A DNA stretch of 64,000 bases from NCBI GenBank assembly GCA_947454735.1, contig CANGLK010000002.1:20833-84832 (forward strand), given 5' to 3'. The notes under the pieces were generated by a model. The model saw only the letters and a program-made list of their open reading frames with translations. It ran no database searches and was not told where the DNA came from. The position numbers were made by a program, and so were the translations under genes. Shown in pieces: positions 19,782 through 30,058 of the stretch; the first letter of the stretch is position 1; every line of letters starts with the position of its first letter. The stretch is from Candidatus Nanopelagicaceae bacterium (lineage in GTDB: Bacteria > Actinomycetota > Actinomycetes > Nanopelagicales > Nanopelagicaceae).

Positions 19782-21382
19782 TTACCTTCTCTCGCGTCTC
19801 ACTTATTTATCCTCACTCCACAACAACGGTGATTGAAGATTTATCCTTCGAAATAGTCGAAGGCGAGATGGTATTGGTGATGGGACATACCGGTTCAGGT
19901 AAGTCATCACTTCTTCGACTTATCAATGGACTTGTCCCCCACCACACCGGTGGAATTCTCGGCGGCGAAATCATCGTCGATGGGAAATCAACTCGCACTA
20001 CAAAACCTGGCGAATTGGCTGGAATCGTTGGAATCGTTGGTCAGAATCCGCTCGATACCTTTGTTGCAGATACCGTTGAGGAAGAGCTCGCCTTTGGAAT
20101 GGAATCTCTTAACTTTCCTCATGACGTGATGAGAAAGAGAGTTGAGGAGGCGTTAGATCAAGTTGGCCTCACATCTCATCGAAATCGCACAATCGCGACT
20201 TTAAGTGGTGGTGAACAGCAAAGACTCGCAATTGCATCTGCTTTGGTGATGCATCCGAAAGTGCTCGTTCTTGATGAGCCAACTAGCGCTCTTGACCCAG
20301 TTGCCTCTGAGGAAATTCTCGCAATCCTTCATCGTCTAGTCCATGATCTCAGTGTCACTGTAGTTCTTGCAGAGCACAGGCTCGAACGCGTAATTGGCTA
20401 TGTTGATCGAATCCTTCTTATCGAAGGTAACGGATCCACTTCAATCGGCTCACCTGCTGAAATATTAAAGAAGACAGATCTTGTTCCACCGATTGTTCGT
20501 TTAACCCGAGCCCTTTCACTTGACGAGGTTGGCACAAGTACGCGAGAAGTTCGACGCCTCACAGAGAATTTAAGGAATGAACTTCCAGAGAGCACTCGCC
20601 CACTTTTCACTCCCGGAGAAACACTTCTCGCACTAGAGAAGGTTTCTCTCACCTATGGCTCAAATATTGCGCTTGACGAAGTCAGTGTTGAGATTAAGAC
20701 CGGCGAGATCACAGCGTTGATGGGTCGCAATGGTGCTGGCAAGAGTTCACTCATCAAATGTGCGGTAGGAATTCTGAAACCTGTGACTGGAAGCGTTACT
20801 ATCCTTGGAGAAGATATTGCCACTCTCTCCCCGCAGAGGCGATCACAGATAATTGGATATATCCCACAAGAGCCAGGTGATCTTCTCTATCTCACAACAG
20901 TGCAGGAAGAGTGCAATCGTGCCGATCGAGATAATTTGGTTCCCTCAGGTACAACTCTGGCGCTTCTCCATTCGACTCTTCCAACAATCGCAGCAACCAA
21001 TCATCCTCGCGACCTCTCAGAGGGTGAACGCCTCGCACTTGTTCTGGCAATTGTTCTCTCGGGGTCACCCAAAATTCTCATTCTCGATGAGCCAACTCGT
21101 GGCCTCGATTATGAAGCGAAAAATCGTTTGATGCGTGAATTGCATTTACGAGCGCGCGAATACGGAATTGCCATTCTGATGGCGACACATGATGTTGAAA
21201 TCGTTGCCGAGGTTGCTGATCGAACTATCTTCCTTGCAGATGGCGAGAAGGTTGCTGACGGTTCAACTCTCGACGTGCTCCTCGCTTCACCTGCATTCGC
21301 GCCTCAAGTTGCAAAGGTGATGTCACCACGTCCTTGGCTGACCGTGGCCGATGTGTTGCGATCACAAGAGAGCTCGAGATGA
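19778..21382 (+). CDS. ECF transporter fused double ATPase (A/A' components)
   Basis: Two Walker A motifs (GHTGSGKSS, GRNGAGKSS), LSGGEQQRLAIA and DLSEGERLALVLA, two LDEPT boxes. Confidence 0.93.
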   Translation: MITFSRVSLIYPHSTTTVIEDLSFEIVEGEMVLVMGHTGSGKSSLLRLINGLVPHHTGGILGGEIIVDGKSTRTTKPGELAGIVGIVGQNPLDTFVADTVEEELAFGMESLNFPHDVMRKRVEEALDQVGLTSHRNRTIATLSGGEQQRLAIASALVMHPKVLVLDEPTSALDPVASEEILAILHRLVHDLSVTVVLAEHRLERVIGYVDRILLIEGNGSTSIGSPAEILKKTDLVPPIVRLTRALSLDEVGTSTREVRRLTENLRNELPESTRPLFTPGETLLALEKVSLTYGSNIALDEVSVEIKTGEITALMGRNGAGKSSLIKCAVGILKPVTGSVTILGEDIATLSPQRRSQIIGYIPQEPGDLLYLTTVQEECNRADRDNLVPSGTTLALLHSTLPTIAATNHPRDLSEGERLALVLAIVLSGSPKILILDEPTRGLDYEAKNRLMRELHLRAREYGIAILMATHDVEIVAEVADRTIFLADGEKVADGSTLDVLLASPAFAPQVAKVMSPRPWLTVADVLRSQESSR

Positions 21383-22170
21383 GACTCTTACGCCCGACAC
21401 TCATCGGAGCGTTAATCCCCAGCACGCTCCTGGGATTTCTCTGGCCCTTCTTCGTGACTTCATCAAATCTTGCTCACAAGGCGAGTTGGTTCTTTGTTGC
21501 AACCACAACGATCTCAGTTTTATTAATCGTGGCGCTTGTTTCCAATGATGACCTCGGCTCTAAGAGCGTTGCCTTTCTTGGAATTCTTTCAGCGCTTATT
21601 GCTGCGTTACGCCCACTTGGAATTGGAGCAATCGGAATTGAACCGATGTGGTTCGCACTCATTCTCGCCGCTCGCGCAATGGGTCCTACATTTGGGTTTC
21701 TCTTAGGAGCGCTGAGTATGTTGTTGTCAGCTCTTCTCACCGGCGGAATAGGTCCCTGGCTTGGTTACCAAGTCTGTGCAGCGGCTCTTATTGGTTTTGG
21801 TGTGGGAGTAATTCCTTCTGGAATTCGCGGAAGATTAGAGATTCTTCTTCTTGCAATCTATGGAGCCATAGCTGCTGAAATATTTGGAATCGCGATGGAT
21901 CTTCAATTCTGGCCATGGTCACTCGGTAGCGGCACTGAACTCTCTTATCGCGCAGGCGCTCCCTTGCGCGAAAACTTTTCACACTTCTTCTCGTATCACT
22001 ACTTATCAGCTCTCGCGTGGGATCTTCCACGTGCAACCATCACCGTCATTCTCATTGTGATTGCAGGCAAATCAGCGCTCAATGCCCTTCGACGGGCACG
22101 TCACCGCGCAGCTTTTCTGACAGAGATAGAATTTAAAGCGTTAGCGGACGTGCGACTCAACCATCGGTAG
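21379..22170 (+). CDS. ECF transporter S component, predicted cobalamin-specific; start refined to 21379 (4-bp overlap)
   Basis: MRLLRPTLIGALIPSTLLGFLWPF, about 6 TM helices, operon position. Confidence 0.8.
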   Translation: MRLLRPTLIGALIPSTLLGFLWPFFVTSSNLAHKASWFFVATTTISVLLIVALVSNDDLGSKSVAFLGILSALIAALRPLGIGAIGIEPMWFALILAARAMGPTFGFLLGALSMLLSALLTGGIGPWLGYQVCAAALIGFGVGVIPSGIRGRLEILLLAIYGAIAAEIFGIAMDLQFWPWSLGSGTELSYRAGAPLRENFSHFFSYHYLSALAWDLPRATITVILIVIAGKSALNALRRARHRAAFLTEIEFKALADVRLNHR

Positions 22171-23229
22171 AGCTACAACAGTTGCGATTGATTCGCGACC
22201 GCGGACATCGACAACTAGAGAATCTCCAATTGCAAAAGTCGGCTCGACGAGAGCTAGCGCGATTCCCTTCTTCAGAGAAGGTGAGAATGTTCCACTCGTA
22301 ATAACTCCAACAACCTGACCATCAGAATTCTTCACATCCATGCCGGCGCGAGGAATACCGCGATCTGTTGATTGAAGTCCACGCAGAACTCGGTGCGGAC
22401 CGCTCTCCATCTCTTTGCGAAGCGAGTCACTTCCGCGGAAAGACTCTTTCTTCCAGCCAACTGCCCATGTCGATCCAGCTTGAACGGGAGTGATCTCCAA
22501 TGAAAGCTCATGGCCATGAAGCGGGTAACCCATCTCGGTTCGAAGGGTGTCACGTGCGCCGAGTCCGCAGATCACGCCATCGAAAGGCGCCATCGCTGAA
22601 ACAAGTGCATCCCATACTTTGGAGGCATCGCTCCATGACGGAACGAGTTCGTAACCATGCTCGCCGGTATAACCAGTGCGACAGAGAATGACATCGCATC
22701 CTGCAATTGTTACGTGTGAGAAAGCCATGTAATCCATCGTTGGCACAACGCCAAGTGATTCGATAACTGCCGCAGCCTTTGGACCCTGAAGGGCTAGGAC
22801 GGCATGCTTTTCATGAAGATTGATTACTTCAATTCCAGCAGGAGCGGCGGCAGAGATGATTGCGACAACATCTGTTGTATTTGATGCATTCGGAATGAGA
22901 AAAAGATCTGAAGGGCTATTGCGATAAACAATCAAATCGTCAACAACTCCACCGTCGGGGTTGCAGAGCATTGTGTACTGCGCCTGACCATCGACGATGC
23001 GATTGAAATCATTAGTTACCTGGGTGTTGAGAAACTCAAGTGCACCTTCGCCTTTAACGCTCGCCTTACCGAGGTGTGAGACGTCAAATAATCCGACCCG
23101 CTCACGAACCGCGGTGTGTTCAGCGAGGACACCAGCCCCTGGGTATTCAATCGGCATGAGCCAGCCACCGAAATCGGCCATTTTCGCGTTGAGGTCAATA
23201 TGCTTCTGATGCAATGGTGAGTTTTTCAC
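22141..23229 (-). CDS. gcvT: Glycine cleavage system aminomethyltransferase (T protein)
   Basis: FGGWLMPIEYPGAGVLAEHTAVRERVGLFDVSHLGK, GYTGEHGYEL, GLGARDTLR. Confidence 0.95.
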   Translation of the reverse strand: MKNSPLHQKHIDLNAKMADFGGWLMPIEYPGAGVLAEHTAVRERVGLFDVSHLGKASVKGEGALEFLNTQVTNDFNRIVDGQAQYTMLCNPDGGVVDDLIVYRNSPSDLFLIPNASNTTDVVAIISAAAPAGIEVINLHEKHAVLALQGPKAAAVIESLGVVPTMDYMAFSHVTIAGCDVILCRTGYTGEHGYELVPSWSDASKVWDALVSAMAPFDGVICGLGARDTLRTEMGYPLHGHELSLEITPVQAGSTWAVGWKKESFRGSDSLRKEMESGPHRVLRGLQSTDRGIPRAGMDVKNSDGQVVGVITSGTFSPSLKKGIALALVEPTFAIGDSLVVDVRGRESIATVVALPMVESHVR

Positions 23230-23289
23230 ATGAACAACTTACACTTACCTCATCAAAGAATTCAGTTTTCAAGTACTCAAGGGAGCACC

Positions 23290-24786
23290 ATGTCGACTAT
23301 CAAAATCTCCGACGGAATCGTTAAGGACGATGTCTTGGTTGTGGGAGTCTCGATCAAGTCAGGCAAAGGAGCGCTTCAAATCGAATCTGGCGATCTCGCC
23401 CTCGATACAAAGGCGCTCATAGCAACCCTCAACGACCTTGGTGTTACCGGCAAAAGCGATGAAGTCACTCGCATTCCGGGCTCTTCTACCCGCCTCATCG
23501 TCTTCACCGGCTTAGGCAAAGCTGCTTCTACCTATTCGGATGAAACCCTTCGACGCGCAGCAGGGGCTGCATCTCGCGCTCTCGCCGGAAATACCAGTGC
23601 AACTTTTGCGCTGCCAGCTTCTACGTCATCTGCAGTCAAGGCAGTTGCAGAAGGTGCTGGACTCGGAAGTTACCTCTTTGATCAATTCCGTGGATCAACA
23701 AAGTCAGCCCAGAAGAGCCCATTGAAGTCAATCACTGTCTACTCATCACTCGTTCACGGCGCTGAGGCAAAGTCACTTGCTCGCCATGCAAATGTAATTT
23801 CTAAGTACACCAATCTTGTTCGCGATCTCATCAACACTCCTCCAAGCCACTTAACGCCAGCATCATTCTGTTCCATGATGAGCGATGCGGTGAAGGAAGC
23901 AGGCGGAGCTTCAATCGGACTCAAAGTTTCAACGATGACTGATGCCCAATTGAAGTCAAAGGGTTTTGGCGGCATTGTTGGCGTAGGTCAAGGTTCTGCA
24001 AATCCACCACGTCTCTTCAATATCTCCTACACACCTAAGGGCGTGAAAGCGAAGAAGAAGTATGCCTATGTAGGTAAGGGAATTACATTCGATACCGGCG
24101 GACTCGCTCTCAAGCCCGCTCTAGGCATGGAAGCTATGAAGTCGGATATGTCAGGTGCTGCAGCAGTATGTGCGGCGACGATTGCACTCGCACTCTTGAA
24201 GGTCCCTGTTGCAATTGATGCATGGGCACCACTTGCAGAGAACATGGTGAGCGATCATGCAACACGTCCCTCTGACATCATCACGATTTACGGTGGTAAG
24301 ACAGTTGAAGTAATTAACCCAGATGCAGAAGGTCGCCTCGTTCTCGGTGATGCACTTGTGAAGGCGCAGGAGGCTGGTGATATCGATGCAATCATCGACG
24401 TTGCAACTCTTACGGGACATCAAGTCGTTGCACTTGGAAAGCGAACAAGTGCGGTCATGACAAATAACGAAGAGTTCTCTGCCCACTTTATGGATGTCAT
24501 CAAAAAATCTGGCGAATCTTTCTGGCCAATGCCACTGCCCGCAGATCTTCGTCCATCACTCGACTCCCCTGTCGCAGACCTTGCAAATATGGGCGAGCGA
24601 ATGGGTGGCATGTTGGTAGCTGGACTCTTCCTCAAGGAGTTTGTCTCTGATGAGCTCCCATGGCTCCACCTCGATATTGCAGGACCTGCCTATAACGACT
24701 CAGAGCCCCATGGATATACCCCCGTTGGCGGAACTGGCATCGCCTTGCGCTCACTAGTTGAGATGGCTATCGCCGCCGCTGAATAG
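23290..24786 (+). CDS. pepA: Leucyl aminopeptidase
   Basis: YVGKGITFDTGGLALKP, MKSDMSGAAAV, NPDAEGRLVLGDAL; RBS aaggga before ATG 23290. Confidence 0.95.
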   Translation: MSTIKISDGIVKDDVLVVGVSIKSGKGALQIESGDLALDTKALIATLNDLGVTGKSDEVTRIPGSSTRLIVFTGLGKAASTYSDETLRRAAGAASRALAGNTSATFALPASTSSAVKAVAEGAGLGSYLFDQFRGSTKSAQKSPLKSITVYSSLVHGAEAKSLARHANVISKYTNLVRDLINTPPSHLTPASFCSMMSDAVKEAGGASIGLKVSTMTDAQLKSKGFGGIVGVGQGSANPPRLFNISYTPKGVKAKKKYAYVGKGITFDTGGLALKPALGMEAMKSDMSGAAAVCAATIALALLKVPVAIDAWAPLAENMVSDHATRPSDIITIYGGKTVEVINPDAEGRLVLGDALVKAQEAGDIDAIIDVATLTGHQVVALGKRTSAVMTNNEEFSAHFMDVIKKSGESFWPMPLPADLRPSLDSPVADLANMGERMGGMLVAGLFLKEFVSDELPWLHLDIAGPAYNDSEPHGYTPVGGTGIALRSLVEMAIAAAE

Positions 24787-24886
24787 TGAGCCATGAGACT
24801 CCTCCCGAGTTAGTCATCCACGCCTAAGGCTGGCAAGATATGGGCGTAGAAAGTCTTTTTCGCCTACGGGTTTAAGGAGTTGCTCA

Positions 24887-26254
24887 ATGTCGAATTTTGA
24901 TCTTGTCATTCTTGGTGGCGGCAGCGGTGGTTACGCAGCAGCCCTGCGAGGTGCACAGCTAGGTCTCTCAGTTGCACTCATCGAACAGGACAAGGTCGGC
25001 GGCACATGCCTCCACCGTGGATGTATCCCAACAAAGGCGCTCCTCCATGCAGGCGAAGTAGCCGATAGCGCACGTGAGTCTCATATCTTCGGCGTCAACG
25101 CTCAGCTCAACTCAATCGATATGAATGGCGTCAACTCATATAAGGATGGCGTCATCGCCGGCCTCTACAAGGGCCTCCAAGGTTTGATCAAATCTCGCAA
25201 CGTGACATATATCGAGGGCAAGGGACGCCTCGTTAATAACAACACTATTGAAGTCAACGGTCAGCAGTACACAGGTAAGAACATCGTTCTCGCGACCGGC
25301 TCATATGCAAAGACAATTCCTGGCCTCGATATCGATGGTCAACGTGTGATCACATCTGATCACGGCACGAAGCTCGATTACATTCCTAAGAGCGCAATCG
25401 TTCTTGGCGGTGGCGTTATCGGTTGCGAATTTGCATCTGTCTGGAAGTCATTCGGTTCTGAGGTAACAATCATTGAGGGCCTCAACCACCTCGTACCGCT
25501 TGAAGATGCATCATCTTCAAAGTTACTCGAGCGCGCATATCGCAAGCGTGGCATCAACTTTGAGCTCGGTATCAAGTTCAAGTCTCACCGCGTCAATCCT
25601 GATTCAGTCACTGTGACACTTGAAGATGGTCGTGAATTTACAGCTGATGTACTTCTCGTTTCAATCGGTCGCGGCCCAGTAACAGATGGCATCGGTTACC
25701 AAGAGGCTGGCATTGCAATGGATCGCGGTTATGTCCTCGTCGATGATCACTGCCGTACAAATGTTCCAGGAATCTTCGCTGTCGGCGACATCATCCCAAC
25801 TCTTCAGCTCGCACACGTTGGATTCCAGGAAGGAATCCTCGTTGCAGAGACAATTGCCGGACTCAATCCACGCCCAATCAACTACGACGGCGTTCCACGC
25901 GTTACCTACTCGGAGCCTGAAGTTGCCTCTGTCGGCCTCTCAACGAAGGTTGCAAAAGAGCGCGGATACGATGTTGTTGAAGTTGATTACAACCTCGCAG
26001 GAAATGGCAAGGCACAGATTCTCAAGACAGCAGGCTCAATCAAACTGGTTGCGCAGAAGAATGGACCAGTACTTGGAATCCATATGGTCGGTGCACGTGT
26101 TGGTGAACTTCTTGCTGAAGCACAATTGATCTTCAACTGGGAGGCAACTGCAGATGATGTTGCTCCTCTCATCCATGCTCACCCAACAATGTCCGAGGCG
26201 ATGGGCGAGGCTCACATGGCCCTTGCTGGCAAGCCACTTCACGCCCACGGTTAA
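24887..26254 (+). CDS. lpdA: Dihydrolipoyl dehydrogenase
   Basis: GGGSGGYAAALRGAQLG, GGTCLHRGCIPTKALL, HAHPTMSEAMGEA. Confidence 0.96.
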   Translation: MSNFDLVILGGGSGGYAAALRGAQLGLSVALIEQDKVGGTCLHRGCIPTKALLHAGEVADSARESHIFGVNAQLNSIDMNGVNSYKDGVIAGLYKGLQGLIKSRNVTYIEGKGRLVNNNTIEVNGQQYTGKNIVLATGSYAKTIPGLDIDGQRVITSDHGTKLDYIPKSAIVLGGGVIGCEFASVWKSFGSEVTIIEGLNHLVPLEDASSSKLLERAYRKRGINFELGIKFKSHRVNPDSVTVTLEDGREFTADVLLVSIGRGPVTDGIGYQEAGIAMDRGYVLVDDHCRTNVPGIFAVGDIIPTLQLAHVGFQEGILVAETIAGLNPRPINYDGVPRVTYSEPEVASVGLSTKVAKERGYDVVEVDYNLAGNGKAQILKTAGSIKLVAQKNGPVLGIHMVGARVGELLAEAQLIFNWEATADDVAPLIHAHPTMSEAMGEAHMALAGKPLHAHG

Positions 26255-26287
26255 GAATTAAGTTAAAGGTATAGAGGAGAAAATCAG

Positions 26288-28045
26288 ATGACATTTTCAG
26301 TAACAATGCCAGCACTTGGTGAATCAGTCAGCGAAGGAACAGTCACACGTTGGCTTAAGGCTGAAGGCGATCACATCGCTGTTGATGAACCGCTCCTCGA
26401 AGTATCAACCGACAAGGTAGATACAGAGATTCCTTCACCAGTTGCTGGCGTACTGCAGAAAATTGTTGTCGGCGTTGATCAGACTGTTCCAGTCGGTGCA
26501 GAGCTTGCAATCATTGCTGATTCAGCTGGCGCTTCAGCTCCGGTTCCTGCGGCACCTGTTGCCCCTGCGGCACCAACTCCCCCTCCAGCTCCTGTTGCTG
26601 AAACACCAGCTCCAGTGGCTCCACCAGTTGTAGAAACTCCTGCGTCTGTTGCAGCACCAGCTGCGGCATCCGCAGGAACTGTCATCACAATGCCAGCTCT
26701 CGGAGAGTCAGTTTCAGAAGGAACTGTCACGCGTTGGCTTAAGAACGTAGGCGATTCTGTTGCAGTAGATGAAGCACTTCTTGAAGTTTCAACCGACAAA
26801 GTTGATACAGAGATTCCTTCACCTGTTGCCGGAACACTTCTTGCAATCGATGTTCCAGTAGATACAACTGTTCCAGTCGGAGCGCGTCTTGCACTTATCG
26901 GCGCAGCTAATGGTGCCGCACCAACGCCTGCACCAGCAGCTCCGGCTCCGGTCGTAACAACACCTGTTACTCCGCCACCTGCGCCAGTTGCAGCACCAGT
27001 AGCTGCGCCAGTGACGCCTCCCCCAGCACCTGTTGCTCCTGCTGCCCCAGTGGTTGCATCAGCACCAGCAGCTCCTGTTTCACAACCAGCAGATGCTTAT
27101 GTGACTCCTATTGTTCGCAAGCTTGCTAATGATCTTGGCGTCAACCTTGCTTCCGTTAAGGGAACAGGAATCGGCGGACGTATCCGTCGTGAAGATGTTG
27201 AGAGCGCGGCACCTCGTACAGTGTCCGAGCCATTATCAAACAGTGCTGTGGCAGGGGTTCCAGCCCAAGGTCTGAATTCAGTAGTTGCGTCTGCACCTAA
27301 GGCTGCACCGGTAGTTGCAGCATCACCACTTCGCGGAACAACAGTGACAATGTCACGCCTTCGTAAAGTTATTGCAGCTCGCATGGTCGAGTCGCTTCAA
27401 GTTTCAGCCCAGCTCACAACTGTCATTGAAGTAGATGTTACAAAGATTGCTCGACTACGTGATCGCTCAAAGGCGACATTTGAAGCGCGTGAAGGCGTCA
27501 AGCTCTCATTCCTTCCATTCTTTGCAGTTGCCGCATGTGAAGCTCTCAAGCAACATCCAGTTCTCAACTCTTCTGTTGAAGGCGATCAGATTATTTATCA
27601 CGGTGCAGAGCACCTCGGTATCGCAGTAGATACAGAGCGCGGCCTCTTGGTTCCAGTAATTCATAACGCTGGCGACCTCAACATGGGTGGCGTTGCTCGC
27701 AAGATTGCAGACCTTGCAGCACGCACACGCGATAACAAGGTCACTCCAGATGAGCTCGGTGGAGGAACATTTACTCTCACCAATACAGGTTCACGTGGAG
27801 CGCTCTTTGATACCCCAATCATTAATCAGCCACAGGTTGCAATCCTTGGACTCGGCGCAGTTGTGAAGCGTCCAATGGTTGTAAAGGGTGACGATGGCGG
27901 AGAGTCAATCGCGATTCGATCAATGGTCTACCTCGGTCTCTCATACGATCACCGCGTTGTAGATGGTGCAGATGCTGCACGCTTCTTGGTCACTCTTAAG
28001 GAGCGACTAGAAGGCGGCGCATTCGAAGCTGATTTGGGTCTCTAA
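26288..28045 (+). CDS. sucB: 2-oxoglutarate dehydrogenase E2 (dihydrolipoamide succinyltransferase), two lipoyl domains
   Basis: Two [15 protein letters not shown] lipoyl sites, Ala/Pro linkers, peripheral subunit domain, C-terminal [16 protein letters not shown]. Confidence 0.94.
   Translation: MTFSVTMPALGESVSEGTVTRWLKAEGDHIAVDEPLLEVSTDKVDTEIPSPVAGVLQKIVVGVDQTVPVGAELAIIADSAGASAPVPAAPVAPAAPTPPPAPVAETPAPVAPPVVETPASVAAPAAASAGTVITMPALGESVSEGTVTRWLKNVGDSVAVDEALLEVSTDKVDTEIPSPVAGTLLAIDVPVDTTVPVGARLALIGAANGAAPTPAPAAPAPVVTTPVTPPPAPVAAPVAAPVTPPPAPVAPAAPVVASAPAAPVSQPADAYVTPIVRKLANDLGVNLASVKGTGIGGRIRREDVESAAPRTVSEPLSNSAVAGVPAQGLNSVVASAPKAAPVVAASPLRGTTVTMSRLRKVIAARMVESLQVSAQLTTVIEVDVTKIARLRDRSKATFEAREGVKLSFLPFFAVAACEALKQHPVLNSSVEGDQIIYHGAEHLGIAVDTERGLLVPVIHNAGDLNMGGVARKIADLAARTRDNKVTPDELGGGTFTLTNTGSRGALFDTPIINQPQVAILGLGAVVKRPMVVKGDDGGESIAIRSMVYLGLSYDHRVVDGADAARFLVTLKERLEGGAFEADLGL
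26405..26447 (+). repeat. Lipoyl-domain coding repeat, copy 1 (copy 2 at 26789-26831)
   Basis: tcaaccgacaaggtagatacagagattccttcaccagttgctg and near-identical second copy. Confidence 0.85.
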
Positions 28046-28046
28046 T

Positions 28047-28937
28047 TTGAGCACCCCACAGCGCATCGCAATTACAGGTGCATCTGGTCTTATCGGTTCA
28101 GCTCTTGTTGGTCACCTCAAGAGCGAGGGACACACAGTTCAGCGCTTAGTACGTCGCGCTCCTGTCTCCCCTGATGAAGTTCAGTGGGAACCAAAGACAG
28201 ATTATGTAGACCTTGAGGCTCTTCGTGGCGTCGACGCAATCATCCACCTTGCAGGTGTCGGCGTTGGAGATAAGCGCTGGAATAAGAAGTACAAAGCAGA
28301 GATTCTCAACTCACGTCTTCTGGGAACAACAACGATTGCTAATGCCGTGACAGAACTTGCTCCACAGGTCTTCATATCAGCTAGCGCAATCGGTTGGTAT
28401 GGCGAATCAGGTAATCGTGCAGTTGTTGAATCAGATAAGGCTGGTGATGATTTCCTCGCAGCTGTTTGTCGCGAATGGGAAGGTGCAGCAGATCTTGCAC
28501 AGAACACTCGCACAGTAAAGATTCGCACAGGTCTCGTTCTCGATCCCACTGGTGGAGCGCTCGGCAAGATGCTTCCGCTCTTTCGCTTTGGCCTAGGCGG
28601 CAAGATGGGTAACGGTAAGCAGTGGTGGTCTTGGATCACTCTTCACGATCTCATCCGTGCAATCACATTTATGCTCGAAGGAGATATCTCTGGACCGGTG
28701 AATCTGACTGCGCCAAATCCAGTTACCAATCAAGAATTCACATCAGCACTCGCTCGTGCAATGCACCGCCCGGCGCTCTTCCCGGCTCCAGCGATTGCTC
28801 TCAAGATTGCTCTCGGTGGATTTAGCGGCGAGATCCTTGGCTCAAAGAAGGTAATACCGCAAGCGCTTACCGAAGCAGGCTTTGAGTGGGATTACCCGCA
28901 CATCACCAGTGCTCTCACCGCTCTAGTGAGCGAGTGA
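28047..28937 (+). CDS. TIGR01777 family NAD-dependent epimerase
   Basis: ITGASGLIGSALVGHLKSEGH, LAGVGVGDKRWNKKYKAEILNSR, SASAIGWYG. Confidence 0.92.
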   Translation: MSTPQRIAITGASGLIGSALVGHLKSEGHTVQRLVRRAPVSPDEVQWEPKTDYVDLEALRGVDAIIHLAGVGVGDKRWNKKYKAEILNSRLLGTTTIANAVTELAPQVFISASAIGWYGESGNRAVVESDKAGDDFLAAVCREWEGAADLAQNTRTVKIRTGLVLDPTGGALGKMLPLFRFGLGGKMGNGKQWWSWITLHDLIRAITFMLEGDISGPVNLTAPNPVTNQEFTSALARAMHRPALFPAPAIALKIALGGFSGEILGSKKVIPQALTEAGFEWDYPHITSALTALVSE

Positions 28938-30053
28938 CTCCATAGCCGCAAGGCGTCCCGATAAGAGCGCACCGTTCTGTGATCCTGCAGTCAGGTAATC
29001 GCCTGCAATAAAGAGTTCGTCATTGATACGTGCGGATGTCACGCCATTCTTACCCGGTTTAAATACCGGCAATGAATTTCGAATGTCGTAACGCTTAATC
29101 AATTCGAAATCTGATGGAGCGATTCCCCAGAACTTAGCGATTTCATTGAGAGCTTGTTCATCTGTGATTGAGGATATTGCAGTAGATGAAATCAGTGTTT
29201 TATCTTCTGGTGCGTATTGAGAGACAACATTGCTGAGGGCAATTGAGTTAACAATTGGGTTAGCTGTACTAGTTACTCGCAAGCGCTTTGAAGAAATCAC
29301 TCCTGCAGGTAGCGCGTGGTACCAGGTGTGGCTATCGGCAAATCCAGTCTCTAGCGGAATGCGTGTCAACTTCGCTGTTGTATGAGCATCAGTTGCAAGG
29401 ATGACCTTCTTGCCGGCAAATTGCTGCAGAGAATCGATCGGGTTGTTGAGGATGACATTCTCAACGCGAGCACCAAGTGCTTCTGATAACGCGCCAGCAC
29501 CTGCTCGAGGCAGACCTGAATCCCCGACAACAAAACTCTTAATAATCTCTCGACCGTATGAGCTATCGATATTTTCGAGATCGGTCAGGAAAACTCCGCG
29601 AAGAAATGGTTTGAGTACATTCTCATAGAGATCACCGGTACCCGATGCAAGGAGAGCATCACGGAGAGAGATTGAACTATTGGGCTTATCCCCCACAAAT
29701 TTCAGTACTGATATTTTCTCTGCGAGAGATCCGAGGGGTGAGCGAGTTGCAAGAATCGGATGAAGTCGAGGATCTCCAATAGATGAAATGCCGAAAGGCG
29801 TGATGACATCAATGGTGCGATCTGATTTGCAGAAATCAATCTCTTCGATAACTTGAAGGCGCTTGATCTCTGAATAGCCAGAGTTGATGAGCTGGAAGCC
29901 TCGATCGAGAATGTAGCCATCGATGTAATCAGATCGAACTCGGCCTCCGAGATCATCAGATGCTTCATAAAGTTCGACGGATTCACCGGCCTCCTGCAGC
30001 GTGATTGCAGCGCTGAGGCCGGCGAGTCCACCACCAATAACTACATAGCTCAT
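28923..30053 (-). CDS. FAD/NAD(P)-binding oxidoreductase, flavin amine oxidase/phytoene desaturase-like
   Basis: VVIGGGLAGLSAAITLQEAG...DLGGRVRSD and C-terminal FIAGDYLTAGSQNGALLSGRLAA. Confidence 0.88.
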   Translation of the reverse strand: MSYVVIGGGLAGLSAAITLQEAGESVELYEASDDLGGRVRSDYIDGYILDRGFQLINSGYSEIKRLQVIEEIDFCKSDRTIDVITPFGISSIGDPRLHPILATRSPLGSLAEKISVLKFVGDKPNSSISLRDALLASGTGDLYENVLKPFLRGVFLTDLENIDSSYGREIIKSFVVGDSGLPRAGAGALSEALGARVENVILNNPIDSLQQFAGKKVILATDAHTTAKLTRIPLETGFADSHTWYHALPAGVISSKRLRVTSTANPIVNSIALSNVVSQYAPEDKTLISSTAISSITDEQALNEIAKFWGIAPSDFELIKRYDIRNSLPVFKPGKNGVTSARINDELFIAGDYLTAGSQNGALLSGRLAAMESLAH

Positions 30054-30058
30054 CGTCT

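Noticed and set aside
24787-24886. Riboswitch or terminator before lpdA (ggcgtagaaagtctttttcgcctacg)
   Set aside because: Only short competing stems; no match to a known class and weak evidence for a terminator
26520-27080. Possible CRISPR/tandem repeat array (gcaccagttgctcctgc-like units)
   Set aside because: This is low-complexity Ala/Pro linker coding sequence inside sucB with no regular spacing
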